Numbered from the stretch's first letter, positions 7,771 to 16,956 are shown. The stretch: 64,000 bases of DNA from Bryobacter aggregatus MPL3 (GCF_000702445.1 NZ_JNIF01000003.1:930001-994000), one strand, 5' to 3'. Made by a program: numbers and translations. Notes: generated by a model not told the origin, from the sequence alone.

Positions 7771-8439
7771 TCAAGGCCAGAGCAAAACAATAGGCATCGC
7801 CACGGTAAAGACTGCAAACGCAACGAATGCTGAGAACTCTGCGTTACTAATCCGCCGTGCAAGCTCAAAAAGCAGGAACACGACGACAAGAACGCTCACC
7901 GTCCAGAAGATTGGCCCAAGCGATGGAATCCCAACTAAGCGTGCTCCGATTCCCGCTGCCACTGATGTGCCCACCAATACTACCAGTGGCGTAATGCGTG
8001 GCTGCACATTTACTGGAACAGCTTGCATCCGGGGAAGAACCCTGGCGTGCCATATTCCGAGTACGACGATTGGCACCACCGCCACCAGGAAGACGCCGAC
8101 TTGTTCGAGGCGTTGCAGGAAGAACTCCTGACGGAATGAGCCTCGAACTAAGGCAGAGTCATCAAGAGCAAGCCAGGGGCGGTCCTGGAACCATGCGAAA
8201 TAAGCAAGACAGCCCACTATCAAAAGCCGGAAGGTCACGAGCGCTGGTTGCGTCAAAGGGCTACGCCAACGACACAGCAGCCCAACGGAGCAGATTCCCG
8301 CAATCCCTCCCAAAAGAGTGATCGCAATATCGCCGACAGCAAAAGTTCCGGCTCGAAGACCTGTCAGTCCCAACCACAGGAAAAGCGTCCCGGCAACCAT
8401 CATGAGCCATGTATCAAGAATCACCAACAGCCGAATCAT
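7771..8439 (-). CDS. Polytopic membrane protein, candidate immunity for the metalloprotease Rhs tip
   Basis: About 222 aa with roughly six hydrophobic segments (near residues 8-28, 38-55, 70-85, 115-135, 150-170 and 180-220) and no recognised family. I chose the ATG at 8437-8439 rather than the GTG two codons earlier because an AGGAG site sits 6 bases before it. It starts 9 bases after the stop of the zincin-tipped orphan Rhs gene (8448-10799), the position of an immunity gene in rhs/CDI-type loci. A membrane location would suit protection against a toxin acting at or outside the inner membrane. Immunity is inferred from position. Confidence 0.55.
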   Translation of the reverse strand: MIRLLVILDTWLMMVAGTLFLWLGLTGLRAGTFAVGDIAITLLGGIAGICSVGLLCRWRSPLTQPALVTFRLLIVGCLAYFAWFQDRPWLALDDSALVRGSFRQEFFLQRLEQVGVFLVAVVPIVVLGIWHARVLPRMQAVPVNVQPRITPLVVLVGTSVAAGIGARLVGIPSLGPIFWTVSVLVVVFLLFELARRISNAEFSAFVAFAVFTVAMPIVLLWP

Positions 8440-8447
8440 GACCACTC

Positions 8448-10799
8448 CTATTTCTTCGGAGTCATATCCCCGATTCGATTCAACTGTTCAATGGCCCGTT
8501 GGGTCCTCTCGTTAGTTCCGGGCTTGAAGTAGAGCGGTTGCGTAGGCACACCCATGCTTCCAGTCATGAGGTCTGGACGAGTTTCTGTGCCCCCGAGCAA
8601 GCCCGGTCGTTGACGCCATCTGTCAGCCATCTCCTCCATGAATCCCAAGTGAGGAATGCCGATGGTGTGCCCAAGTTCATGCGCCGCTACGTCACCTGCA
8701 ATACATGCTTGATCGCAGCCAGATGGCGAAACCTTTGGGAAGGTGTCGAGGAACACACCAGCAATGCGCTTTCCATCGGGATGGGCGTACCCGAGAACTC
8801 CCATCGCTGGCGCTTGGCCCAAGCCAGGATAGTCCTTCCCTACGAACGTCAGTCGGGAGACCCCCAAGGGGCTACCGTTGTCGAGTTCACCAAGTTGCTT
8901 CTTGCTCAGCGTGGCCTGATCTCGGAAGCTGACATTCTTGACGCCAGCCTTTTCAAACTTGGCCTGAATCCCGGCAAGAATCGACGCTTTGTTTTTGTTG
9001 AACCATTCACGGTCAGCATCGCTCACATCGCTACCGAGCGAGTAGTACACAACCAAATCCTCACCGTTTGGGTCGATGTACTTCAGCGGATTGTTCCGAA
9101 CGTAGGCGTAGCGGTTCCATCGTTGCGGATCAACCAGCCACTCTGGTTTACCCATCATCACGTCCGGGCTTGTGAAGCGACCTTGGGCCGAACTAAAGTA
9201 GCGGCTCTCGAAGTAATCCAGCCCCGTCTCGGCATCCCGTTCCTTGCCGCTAAACTTCTGCGCCGGATCGCCCAATCCCGAGTACCCGGCAACTCCAGTC
9301 CGCTGGATCTCTCCTCCAAAAGGCTCATAATCCACCCGTTGCGTCACTGTACCCGTCTGATCAAACCACGCCCGCGTACTCCCCAGATGATCCGTCACCG
9401 GATACAGCGTCTTGCCCGCATTCACATTCGTGTAGCCAGTCGCAAACTCCGCAGCCACCCCTCCATCCAGACCATACACATACCAAACCGTCTTCCCATC
9501 AGCCACAGACTTCACGCGCTGCCCATCTCCGTTATAGAGATAGCTCCCGTAAATCTTCTCGGTCCCAGGCGTCACAGCAGAGTCGCCCTTCGCCTCCGTC
9601 ATATGTCCCTCAGGATCATAGACCGCAACCGAACTCGTATCCCCAACCTTCCACTGCCTCTGCCGGCCGCTCGCATCGTAAGCCACATCCTTCAAGCGAT
9701 TGTTCACCACTCCGCTGCTCTGCAAGTACCAATTCGAACTCGCCTGCGCCAACCCAAGCGCCAACCCAGACTTCGACGGCGTCCAGCCATTGCCAAACTG
9801 ATCGTAGGCATATTGCACACACCAACGCCCACCCACCGTCGCACAACTCGCCGTACCCAGAGGGTCTTCATTGCTACTGTCTTCCGCGGCGCCAATCAAC
9901 CGATACAACCCGTCATACGCATAGCGCACGCCAAAGGTATCGATCCCCGTCTCCACATACTGCTTCGTCAGATTCCCAACATTCTTCGTCTCCGGAAACT
10001 GGTTCGTCATCTTCCAGAAACGGCCGCTATCCTGCGCATTCTTCCGGAAATCCGCCGTCAGCATCTGCCCCAGCGGATTGTAGCTGCGCTTCTCTTCTAC
10101 ACGATCCGCGCCACTCCCATTCCAGGTCTCAGCCAGTAGCGCTCCGTTCGCTCCGTAGCTCATGCCGCTCAAGTAGGTCCGGGCAGCACTGCTCAACTGC
10201 GAAGGCCGTCCCGCGCCCGTATAGGCAACATTCACCTGACGGCCGCTCGGATAGCCAATGCTCTTCACCGCGCCGCTCGCGGAGTACTCGTAGCTCAGCG
10301 ACTGCTCCGCAAGTCCAGCCACCGTCTGCTTCAAAGAGCTCACACGTCCCAGCGCATCCACCGCCGCATAGTTCGTCGAACCCCACGCGCCGCCGCTGCC
10401 GGTCTTCATCCCCTTGGCCGCATCCGTACGTCCCGCAGGCATCGTACACGCCGATCCGTTCCAGAGCTTGCCGTCGTAACAATACGTCGTGTTCAGTGCG
10501 CCGCTAAAGCTCTTTGTCGCCAGGCGTCGCGCCGCGTCGTAGGCATAGTTCACCACCTGAGACGAGGCGTTAGTCTTCGTCTTCATCTGACCATCCACCC
10601 AGTAGGTGTAGCTCTCCGCTCCGCTTTCCGGATTCGTGACACTGCCCAGCCGGCCGAGAGAATCGTAAGCAAACAGACGGTTCTGAGTCTTCGTGCCGCT
10701 GTAGCTTGTCGAGTCCTGCTGCTCCACCTCCACCAGATGGTCGCGACCGTCATACCAATACTTCACCGGCGACAGAGTTCCCTGCGTCACCTCAATCAA
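8448..10799 (-). CDS. Orphan Rhs core with metzincin-like C-terminal toxin tip
   Basis: A 783-codon frame made of a long partial Rhs/YD core (residues about 1-580, about 99% like residues of the full-length Rhs) and a unique tip of about 202 residues. The tip has a metzincin zinc site, HELGHTIGIPH (H707, E708, then G and a third H), pointing to a zinc protease. The core begins by a break in homology: the frame opens after a TGA, with only a TTG available as start and no ribosome site, so the cassette has no N-terminus or signal peptide of its own. It is probably silent unless recombined into the main rhs gene. The tip differs from all others in the locus and is followed by a membrane immunity candidate. 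Confidence 0.8.
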   Translation of the reverse strand: MIEVTQGTLSPVKYWYDGRDHLVEVEQQDSTSYSGTKTQNRLFAYDSLGRLGSVTNPESGAESYTYWVDGQMKTKTNASSQVVNYAYDAARRLATKSFSGALNTTYCYDGKLWNGSACTMPAGRTDAAKGMKTGSGGAWGSTNYAAVDALGRVSSLKQTVAGLAEQSLSYEYSASGAVKSIGYPSGRQVNVAYTGAGRPSQLSSAARTYLSGMSYGANGALLAETWNGSGADRVEEKRSYNPLGQMLTADFRKNAQDSGRFWKMTNQFPETKNVGNLTKQYVETGIDTFGVRYAYDGLYRLIGAAEDSSNEDPLGTASCATVGGRWCVQYAYDQFGNGWTPSKSGLALGLAQASSNWYLQSSGVVNNRLKDVAYDASGRQRQWKVGDTSSVAVYDPEGHMTEAKGDSAVTPGTEKIYGSYLYNGDGQRVKSVADGKTVWYVYGLDGGVAAEFATGYTNVNAGKTLYPVTDHLGSTRAWFDQTGTVTQRVDYEPFGGEIQRTGVAGYSGLGDPAQKFSGKERDAETGLDYFESRYFSSAQGRFTSPDVMMGKPEWLVDPQRWNRYAYVRNNPLKYIDPNGEDLVVYYSLGSDVSDADREWFNKNKASILAGIQAKFEKAGVKNVSFRDQATLSKKQLGELDNGSPLGVSRLTFVGKDYPGLGQAPAMGVLGYAHPDGKRIAGVFLDTFPKVSPSGCDQACIAGDVAAHELGHTIGIPHLGFMEEMADRWRQRPGLLGGTETRPDLMTGSMGVPTQPLYFKPGTNERTQRAIEQLNRIGDMTPKK

Positions 10800-10804
10800 A
10801 CGGC
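9175..10804 (-). repeat. Rhs core repeat, copy in orphan cassette 4 (about 1.6 kb)
   Basis: Nearly identical to 18126-19768 of the full-length rhs. Homology stops sharply at about 10804. At the 3' end (about 9175-9330) it diverges from the main copy (for example AAAGGCTC here against AACGGCTC there), while further upstream it matches the main copy better than orphans 2 and 3 do. Confidence 0.85.
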
Positions 10805-10853
10805 TAAATCAGTGCCGGGCGGATGCTGACTGTTTCTCTGAGAAGATCCCTAC

Positions 10854-11120
10854 TCACTTATTCCGATCATTAGAGTTTAGCCGGAGCAAAAGCTCCGACA
10901 GTAGAAGCCCCCCAGTAAATACCACTCCGACTAACGACACAAAGCACGTAATGACAACCGGAAGTCTCTGCATCTGGCTGGTCTTATAAAGACGCGTATC
11001 GCCCGTAATCAGTAAAATTACGATTATGGAACATACTAATACAAATGAGAAACGGAGTAGCCAACGTCGCAGCGCCGGCCTCAGTTGCTCAAAACGTACA
11101 CTTCTATTAGGACTGCTCAC
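10854..11120 (-). CDS. Small two-helix membrane protein, candidate immunity
   Basis: About 88 aa from GTG 11118-11120, which overlaps the stop of the preceding tip gene (GTGA). Two hydrophobic segments are clear (around VLVCSIIVILLITG and CFVSLVGVVFTGGLLL). No family is recognised. Stop-start overlap with a toxin-like frame and a membrane fold both fit the immunity genes of this locus. A longer start at 11153 is possible but would overlap the tip by 37 bases. Confidence 0.5.
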   Translation of the reverse strand: MSSPNRSVRFEQLRPALRRWLLRFSFVLVCSIIVILLITGDTRLYKTSQMQRLPVVITCFVSLVGVVFTGGLLLSELLLRLNSNDRNK

Positions 11121-11856
11121 TGCAGTATCTCGCAACCACCGCCCTCGTAACACACCTTTCCCATTGATTTCTTTTCCGGCTCCGTCTGTGGATCAATCCA
11201 CCACTCCCATATCCATTTACTTATCTCGGCTGGAACACCACCAGCGATACCCCCAACGAGTGAGTTACCGGCCGCCTTCAATTTGGCATCGATCTTAGCC
11301 GCCTGTATCCTAGCTGCTCTCATTGAGCGGCGATGAGCGAACCGAAGCAAGGCAATTCCTCTCTGCACATTTGGGATTGGAACCAGTTTGTCCACAAGCT
11401 TGCCGCCAGGCAATGAGAGGAGCCCACCAGTAAAGGCGTCGCCCCCGATACTCTTAAGTTCCGTCACATTATCGACTGGCTGCTCATATCCTAACGCCTC
11501 GTCCAAGCGTCGCTGAGTGAAGCCGCCAATGATACTTGTCGACGTATTTACGGCCACTACTTTAGCGGTGACAGCATCAGCTCCCGTCGCGGCCCCAACA
11601 CCCGGGAGGGGGAGGGGGAAGGGGACAGCCTGACGTGCCACAATCTCTTCTTCGGAAATTCCCATCGGCCCCCATATCGCGCAAAACTTCCTTGAGCAGC
11701 CTCAATAATTTCTGGTCTCCACGTCCACCTATCCTGAAGGGTTTTATCTCCCAAAAGAATCCCAGTGTAGGTCTCGCTGAAAAGACTTTGTGGATTTATC
11801 TCGCAAATTTCACAAAGCCTCCTAAGCGACGTGTCAGGCCGACCCCGAACGGAAAG
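11117..11856 (-). pseudogene. Remnant Rhs-type toxin tip lacking core, with a frameshift
   Basis: One frame, 11117-11665, encodes a 182-aa protein (MGISEEEIVARQAV to GGGCEILQ) resembling a pre-toxin and tip region. Upstream a second open frame from about 11856 encodes residues such as INPQSLFSETYTGILLG and PEIIEAAQGSFARYGG. The two join in frame if one G is added to the G5 run near 11671-11675, so this is probably one coding sequence broken by a single-base change. No Rhs core is left before it; it directly follows the 3' half of a broken immunity gene. It is followed by a membrane immunity candidate. Confidence 0.5.
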
Positions 11857-12018
11857 TTAGGCCGCATAGCTCAACAATAAAGCGATAAACCAACAGAAAG
11901 CAATATACATCGCGGCCATCCCTACAGGCCCCGAGGATCGCAATCGAAGCGCCGCGACTCCGGCTGCTAGGCACCCCAGACAATTAGATAGCTCAATCAA
12001 GAGGCGAGTGGAAGAGTA

Positions 12019-12877
12019 GAAGCGGTCTCATAAACCACAAGCGGGCGGAATATGAGAATCTGGAAGAGCTCTGGTGAATTGCGCGGAAGTGTATGCGCGG
12101 ACGATGGGATTTAAAAGACGACCAATGGGAAGTTGTGGAGCCGGTGCTGCGCCCGCAGCGTCGGGCGGATAACCGTGGCAGGCCGTGGCACGATACTCGA
12201 TGCGTGTTGAACGGGGTGATGTGGGTTTTAGGGAGTGGGGCGCAGTGGCGTGAACTGCCGGAAAGATATCCGCCGTACCAGACCTGTCACCGACGTTTTC
12301 AACAGTGGGTGCGAAGCGGAAAGCTGGAAGAGACGCTGAGAGTGTTGGCCCACTACTTACATGAGCGAGGTCAGTTGAATCTGGAAGAAGCGTTCGTCGA
12401 TGCCACATTCGCGAGCGCAAAAAAGGGGGCCTCGCCGTTGGTCCCACCCGCCGCGGCAAGGGCACGAAGATCATCGCTATCGCCGCTGGTAACAGTCTTC
12501 CTCTCGCCGTTGCTGTCGACAGCGCTTCGCCAGCCGAGTGCCAGCTTGTGGAAGACGTTTTGGCCGGAAGCTTCCTCAACGACCTGCCCAAGCGGCTCAT
12601 CGGAGACAAAGCCTACGACTCGGACAAGCTCGACGAAAAACTTGCCGAAGAGTACGGCATCGAAATGATCGCGCCGAATCGGCGCAACCGGGGCAAGACT
12701 CAGGATGGTCGTCCGCTGCGCCGTTACCGTAGGCGCTGGCGCGTCGAACGACTATTTGCGTGGCTTCATCACTTTCGACGCTTGGTCAATCGTTGGGAAT
12801 ATCACGTCGAAAACTTCCTCGGCTTCGTTCGCCTCGGTTGCTTACAACTCTTACTCAGACGTTTATGAGACCGCTTC
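12019..12877 (+). mobile_element. Insertion sequence, IS5 family (IS427-like), 859 bp
   Basis: Perfect 17-bp terminal inverted repeats: GAAGCGGTCTCATAAAC at 12019-12035 and its complement at 12861-12877. A TA duplication flanks it (12017-12018 and 12878-12879), normal for this group. It carries one transposase made by frameshifting. It looks intact and has landed in an immunity gene of the Rhs array. Confidence 0.92.
12093..12868 (+). CDS. IS5-family DDE transposase, made by -1 frameshift
   Basis: Two overlapping frames form one transposase of about 258 aa. The first (from 12093) encodes the DUF4096-like N-terminus ([37 protein letters not shown]) and the first catalytic Asp (FVDATFAS). At A AAA AAG (12419-12425), followed by a G run, a -1 slip enters the second frame (ending 12868). 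This frame carries the second Asp (GDKAYDSD) and the Glu ([12 protein letters not shown]) of the DDE triad. Programmed frameshifting at such A-rich hexamers is established for IS427-type elements. All catalytic residues are present, so the element may be active. Confidence 0.88.
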
Positions 12878-13052
12878 TAGTCCGGGCCCAAGAAAGTCTT
12901 GGGCGTATTTAGCGCGAACAGGAACCAGCCATAGCTGAGAGAAAGGAGTAGCAGTATAAGTCTTGCCGCTTGATGCGTTGACCGTCTCCATGACAAGACC
13001 AGCAGGAGCGCCGGCCCTAGGACAAACGCCAACAGCACAATCGATACGACCG

Positions 13053-14494
13053 TCATCGAGGTGATACCCTCGGAATGACTTGGTTGCGACAACAAAGATC
13101 AGCGGGTTTTCCAGATTCCTTTTGCTGAAGCAAGGTAGTCGGCTTTCCCCCACGGTCATATCGATAGATCTCAATCGAAGGATATGCAGTTCTTGTGCCT
13201 CCCGGATCGAGTCCAACCTTCCCGTCGGGCGTGAAAACAAATTTTACGTCTGTCTTTATCGTTTCCTGCGGAGCGGCCCTCCCAAGGATAGGAATGCTGG
13301 CAATTCCATTTAACGCTTCATTGTAAATAGCGAAGTGATGGTTTCCTTGTTTATCTGTCGTTGTAGGAGAAACGGATGTACTTGATGTTCCCTTAGCAGC
13401 CAACGTCGGTGATAGCTTCCCAAGCTCGTCAGGAACAACCAAGACTTCACTAACTCCCGGATCATCTTTGACGACACGGACGCCACCAGTTTTTGGATTT
13501 AAGGCCAGTTGAAGCTCCTGACGGTAGGTTGCCTTGGGATCGTTGGGAGCTGGGCCGCGGTTGTCACCTTCACCAATGACACCAATCTTCGGGGCAGCAA
13601 TGTATAGGTCGATACAAACTCCCATTTCTCCGGCTTGTAGCGGTGGCCCGCTACACATTCCATTCGGGTCCACAAATCGTAGTGGATTGTTGTACGTGTA
13701 GGCATATCGATTCCAACTTTGACCATTCTGGGGATTGCCAGATTCCATCAACGGATCCGGACTCCCAAACCGCCCCTGTCCAGCCATCAAGTACCTGGCT
13801 CCAAAGTAATCGAGCCCCGTCTCCGCATCCCGTTCCTTACCCGTAAACTTCTGCGCCGGATCTCCCACTCCCGAGTAGCCAGCAACTCCAGCCCGCTGGA
13901 TCTCTCCTCCAAACGGCTCATAATCCACCCGTTGCGTCACTGTACCCGTCTGATCAAACCACGCCCGCGTACTCCCCAGATGATCCGTCACCGGATACAG
14001 CGTCTTGCCCGCATTCACATTCGTGTAGCCAGTCGCAAACTCCGCAGCCACCCCTCCATCGAGCCCATACACATACCAAACCGTCTTCCCATCGGCCACA
14101 GACTTCACGCGCTGCCCATCTCCGTTATAGAGATAGCTCCCGTAAATCTTCTCCGTCCCTGGCGTCACAACAGAATCGCCCTTCGCCTCCGTCATATGCC
14201 CCTCAGGATCATAGACCGCAACCGAACTCGTATCCCCAACCTTCCACTGCCTCTGCCGGCCGCTCGCATCGTAAGCCACATCCTTCAAGCGATTGTTCAC
14301 CGCTCCGCTGCTCTGCAAGTACCAATTCGAACTCGCCTGCGCCAACCCAAGCGCCAACCCGGACTTCGAAGGCGTCCAGCCATTGCCAAACTGATCGTAG
14401 GCATACTGCACACACCACCGGCCACCCACCGTCGCACAACTCGCCGTACCAATTGCTGCTGTCTTCCGCCGCTTCAATCAGGCGATACAACCCG
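13053..14494 (-). pseudogene. Orphan Rhs cassette 3: partial core plus unique tip
   Basis: A 5'-truncated Rhs core (about 740 bp) joined to a unique C-terminal domain of about 200 residues (from DPNGMCSG onward), unlike other tips here. The core starts within the codons for LYRLIEAAEDSS and is then shifted out of frame near 14452-14456: compared with the full-length gene a 12-base stretch is gone and one T is extra. The usable frame begins at a TTG (14475-14477) without a ribosome site, so no complete protein can be made in place. The tip has no motif I recognise; it contains GTRTAYPSIEIYRYD, typical of secreted toxin tips only by feel. Its immunity gene is broken by an IS. Confidence 0.7.
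13754..14494 (-). repeat. Rhs core repeat, copy in orphan cassette 3 (about 0.74 kb)
   Basis: Homologous to 18126-18872 of the full-length rhs and almost identical to the core in orphan cassette 2, with which it shares diagnostic bases (CCATCGAGCC, CCCATCGGCC) that differ from the main copy and cassette 4. Confidence 0.85.
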
Positions 14495-14533
14495 ATTCAT
14501 CGGCTGCCTCACTGGCTAACTCCATAGCCGAGA

Positions 14534-14885
14534 TTATCGCTCCGAAGTATCCGACGGTACGCTTTTGTCCCACGCCTCAAGAATTTCATCACACCGATCC
14601 TTCACTTCGGGCCAGCGTTTTTCGAGCCGCCTGAAGGCGTCTACCATAGCCACTCGGTTATCGAAAAAAAAATGCATCTTCCATCCCCAGCGCGATCTTA
14701 ACCCCGTAATAGTCGTCGGATTCGAGCCAGATGCTCATAACTTGTAGGAGATCTGTTCCATTGTCAGCCTGCAACCAGATCAGTCGATCAAACAAATCAG
14801 AGAAAAAGCGTGGTTCAACCGCCGGAGCTAGTTGGTCCACAAGGTACTCCAGCACCTCTTTGATATTTGTGGAGTGTAAGTCCAT
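14534..14885 (-). pseudogene. Immunity candidate frameshifted in a nine-base homopolymer
   Basis: The ATG (14883-14885) overlaps the stop of a tip remnant (TGATG). The first 75 codons encode a soluble acidic protein (IKEVLEYLVDQLAPAVE, then LLQVMSIWLESDDYYG). The frame stops just after a run of nine A on the + strand (14664-14672). Taking one base out of the run continues the frame to TAA at 14534-14536, giving a 116-aa protein whose tail (MVDAFRRLEKRWPEVKDR) looks natural. It is either a decayed gene, a phase-variable gene or a sequencing error. There is no signal peptide or membrane segment, so it would act in the cytoplasm. Confidence 0.6.
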
Positions 14886-15049
14886 CACTTTTTCCTGAAG
14901 ATCTCCGTGATTGAACAGAGCGTCGACGGAATTGGTTTTCCACTCGACAAAGCCTGAGTACCAAACTGGTGCGCTCCGATCATAGGTCCAGATCCGATTA
15001 TCTCCAATACACCAGAGACACCTGCGGAGAACCAGTCATGATAGGACAG
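14885..15049 (-). pseudogene. C-terminal remnant of a lost Rhs toxin tip
   Basis: A frame of 54 codons (ending SITEIFRKK, stop 14885-14887) opens after a TGA and has no start. Its stop overlaps the start of the frameshifted immunity candidate by one base, exactly as in the complete cassettes. The sequence (for example GPMIGAHQFGTQALSSGKP) matches no other tip here. It is best read as the tail of a tip whose core and first part were deleted when a neighbouring cassette was gained. Confidence 0.45.
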
Positions 15050-15130
15050 TCAAGCAATACCCTCGAGCAAATCGAACGAACTTAAACAGCTCACGTTCCT
15101 CGTATAACACTAAAGTCAACTCTCGGCAGG

Positions 15131-15628
15131 CTATGGCATAATTTCTAATATATAGTCATCGGACGCCCATTCACGCTCTAAGCGTTCACTATTTGTGATA
15201 TTCAGGTTAACAGCGTTGAAAAATTTGAAGCGAAACCCACCTGAATGAAAATTGATTGAAAACAACGGCCCCCCGATAAAGGCATCCGTCATCTGCTCAT
15301 ACCGAGTTGGAGAACTAGATATTATAAATCCCAAATCTGTAAGTATTTTCGGCAATAACTTGGTAGCCAGAGTGACATTGTCAATTGGAAACTTATGCAA
15401 GAACACATAGCGATAGCCTGCCTCAAATTTTATCGGCAACGGCCGAACTAACGTCGGCTCAAAAGCTGGCACGAAGGTAGTTGATAGCGGCTGGCGCCCC
15501 ACATAATGAAATCCATCAACGACTTTCTTTAACCGTTGATCCAGAGTCCTGCTCTCGCCAGCAACACATCCCGCAAGGAGAACTGTCAGCACAAGGGTCA
15601 GCAATCCGCGCAATGTATAATAGCTCAA
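15131..15628 (-). CDS. Lipoprotein, candidate immunity for the cassette 2 metalloprotease tip
   Basis: A 165-aa protein with a lipoprotein signal peptide: a hydrophobic stretch ending in the lipobox LLAGC (Cys about residue 21). The mature part is a mixed alpha/beta domain with no recognised family. It starts with TTG at 15626-15628, overlapping the stop of the zincin-tipped orphan Rhs 2 (TTGA). A lipoprotein immunity implies that the cognate toxin works in the periplasm or at the envelope, which suits a protease tip. AT-rich relative to its neighbours, as expected of a laterally acquired toxin-immunity pair. Confidence 0.6.
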   Translation of the reverse strand: MSYYTLRGLLTLVLTVLLAGCVAGESRTLDQRLKKVVDGFHYVGRQPLSTTFVPAFEPTLVRPLPIKFEAGYRYVFLHKFPIDNVTLATKLLPKILTDLGFIISSSPTRYEQMTDAFIGGPLFSINFHSGGFRFKFFNAVNLNITNSERLEREWASDDYILEIMP

Positions 15629-16940
15629 TGTTTGGTCCTTGTAGCTGCTTTTGGATCACGAAGTACTCGAACTTTATTCTCCAACCTTAATGCAGCGGCA
15701 TTTGAATCCTCTTTGCTCAAGAATAACCCTCCCGTCATGCGGGCTCTGGCATGACCCAGCTCGTGAGCAGCAACTATTCCGATATCCAATTCATCCGACT
15801 TCACACTGTTACTCATGTGACTGCCGTTAATAACAATCTTGGCATCGGCTAAACCACGACTATCCAACACATAAATTCTAAGATTTCCGCCAAGCTTCGA
15901 TCCATCCATAAACCCAGGCGGTCCTGATTCGCCGAATGTTTTTCCATCTGGCATTTTTTCGTTCATATTCATAACTTCCAATGAAACACTTTTTTTGTCA
16001 TTAATAATCGCAGAAATTTCACCGGCAACCGCATTGCTGCGAGCAAATGCTTTTTGATCAGTTATGCTAACGATAAATCGACTAGTTCCCTCAACCTTAA
16101 CTTCTTTGAGATAATCACCGGCTTTACCTCCAAGGGCGGCTCTTAGTGCGTCAAGTGCTTTCTTACGTTTTGCTTCGTCTCCTGGCAACTCTATTTCTTG
16201 ACCGGTTGGGTCCAAATAGCGGAGAGGGTTGTTCCGTACATAGGCATATAGGTTCCATCTCTGGGGGTCTCCCATCATTTCCGATTGAAATGACAACGGA
16301 TCCGGACTCCCAAACCGCCCCTGCCCCGCCATCAGATACCTGGCCCCAAAGTAATCGAGCCCCGTCTCCGCATCCCGTTCCTTACCCGTAAACTTCTGCG
16401 CCGGATCTCCCACTCCCGAGTAGCCAGCAACTCCAGCCCGCTGGATCTCTCCTCCAAACGGCTCATAATCCACCCGTTGCGTCACTGTACCCGTCTGATC
16501 AAACCACGCCCGCGTACTCCCCAGATGATCCGTCACCGGATACAGCGTCTTGCCCGCATTCACATTCGTGTAGCCAGTCGCAAACTCCGCAGCCACCCCT
16601 CCATCGAGCCCATACACATACCAAACCGTCTTCCCATCGGCCACAGACTTCACGCGCTGCCCATCTCCGTTATAGAGATAGCTCCCGTAAATCTTCTCCG
16701 TCCCTGGCGTCACAGCAGAATCGCCCTTCGCCTCCGTCATATGCCCCTCAGGATCATAGACCGCAACCGAACTCGTATCCCCAACCTTCCACTGCCTCTG
16801 CCGGCCGCTCGCATCGTAAGCCACATCCTTCAAGCGGTTGTTCACCGCTCCGCTGCTCTGCAAGTACCAATTCGAACTCGCCTGCGCCAACCCAAGCGCC
16901 AACCCAGACTTCGAAGGCGTCCAGCCATTTCCAAACTGAT
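15625..16940 (-). CDS. Orphan Rhs cassette 2: partial core plus HExxH metallopeptidase tip
   Basis: A partial Rhs core followed by a unique tip of about 189 residues. Counting from the first usable start (TTG 16900-16902; 425 codons) the tip begins near residue 237 after DPTGQE. It contains HELGHARARM (H380, E381), then NAAALRLENKVR with a possible third zinc ligand Glu, so a zinc peptidase is likely. The core homology starts at about 16940, only 16 bases from the stop of the main Rhs immunity gene, and there is no ATG, ribosome site or signal peptide. It is therefore a displaced donor cassette rather than an independent gene. Confidence 0.78.
16295..16940 (-). repeat. Rhs core repeat, copy in orphan cassette 2 (about 0.65 kb)
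   Basis: Homologous to 18126-18770 of the full-length rhs and nearly identical to cassette 3. Homology ends abruptly after the bases encoding NQFGNGW. Confidence 0.85.
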
Positions 16941-16956
16941 TGTGGCCACTGCACCC

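Larger units (their letters stand above)
11857..13056 (-). pseudogene. Membrane immunity candidate interrupted by an IS5-type element
   Basis: The ATG at 13054-13056 overlaps the stop of orphan Rhs 3 (ATGA). The frame has a strong membrane segment (SIVLLAFVLGPALLLVLSW) and a second one (LILLLLSLSYGWFLFAL), then meets TAG at the very edge of the insertion sequence (12877-12879). Removing the IS (12019-12877) and one TA copy rejoins it to bases 12018-11857, restoring an uninterrupted frame of exactly 113 codons (112 aa) that ends in a third hydrophobic stretch and TAA at 11857-11859. The gene is therefore disrupted by insertion, and its toxin tip partner has lost its intact immunity gene. Confidence 0.75.

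Noticed and set aside
8499-10139. 546-codon plus-strand frame across the orphan Rhs gene
   Set aside because: It is antisense to the YD-repeat codons, rich in Arg/Pro/His, and recurs antisense to every copy of the core (13719-14519, 16477-17025, 18045-19103); a shadow of codon bias.
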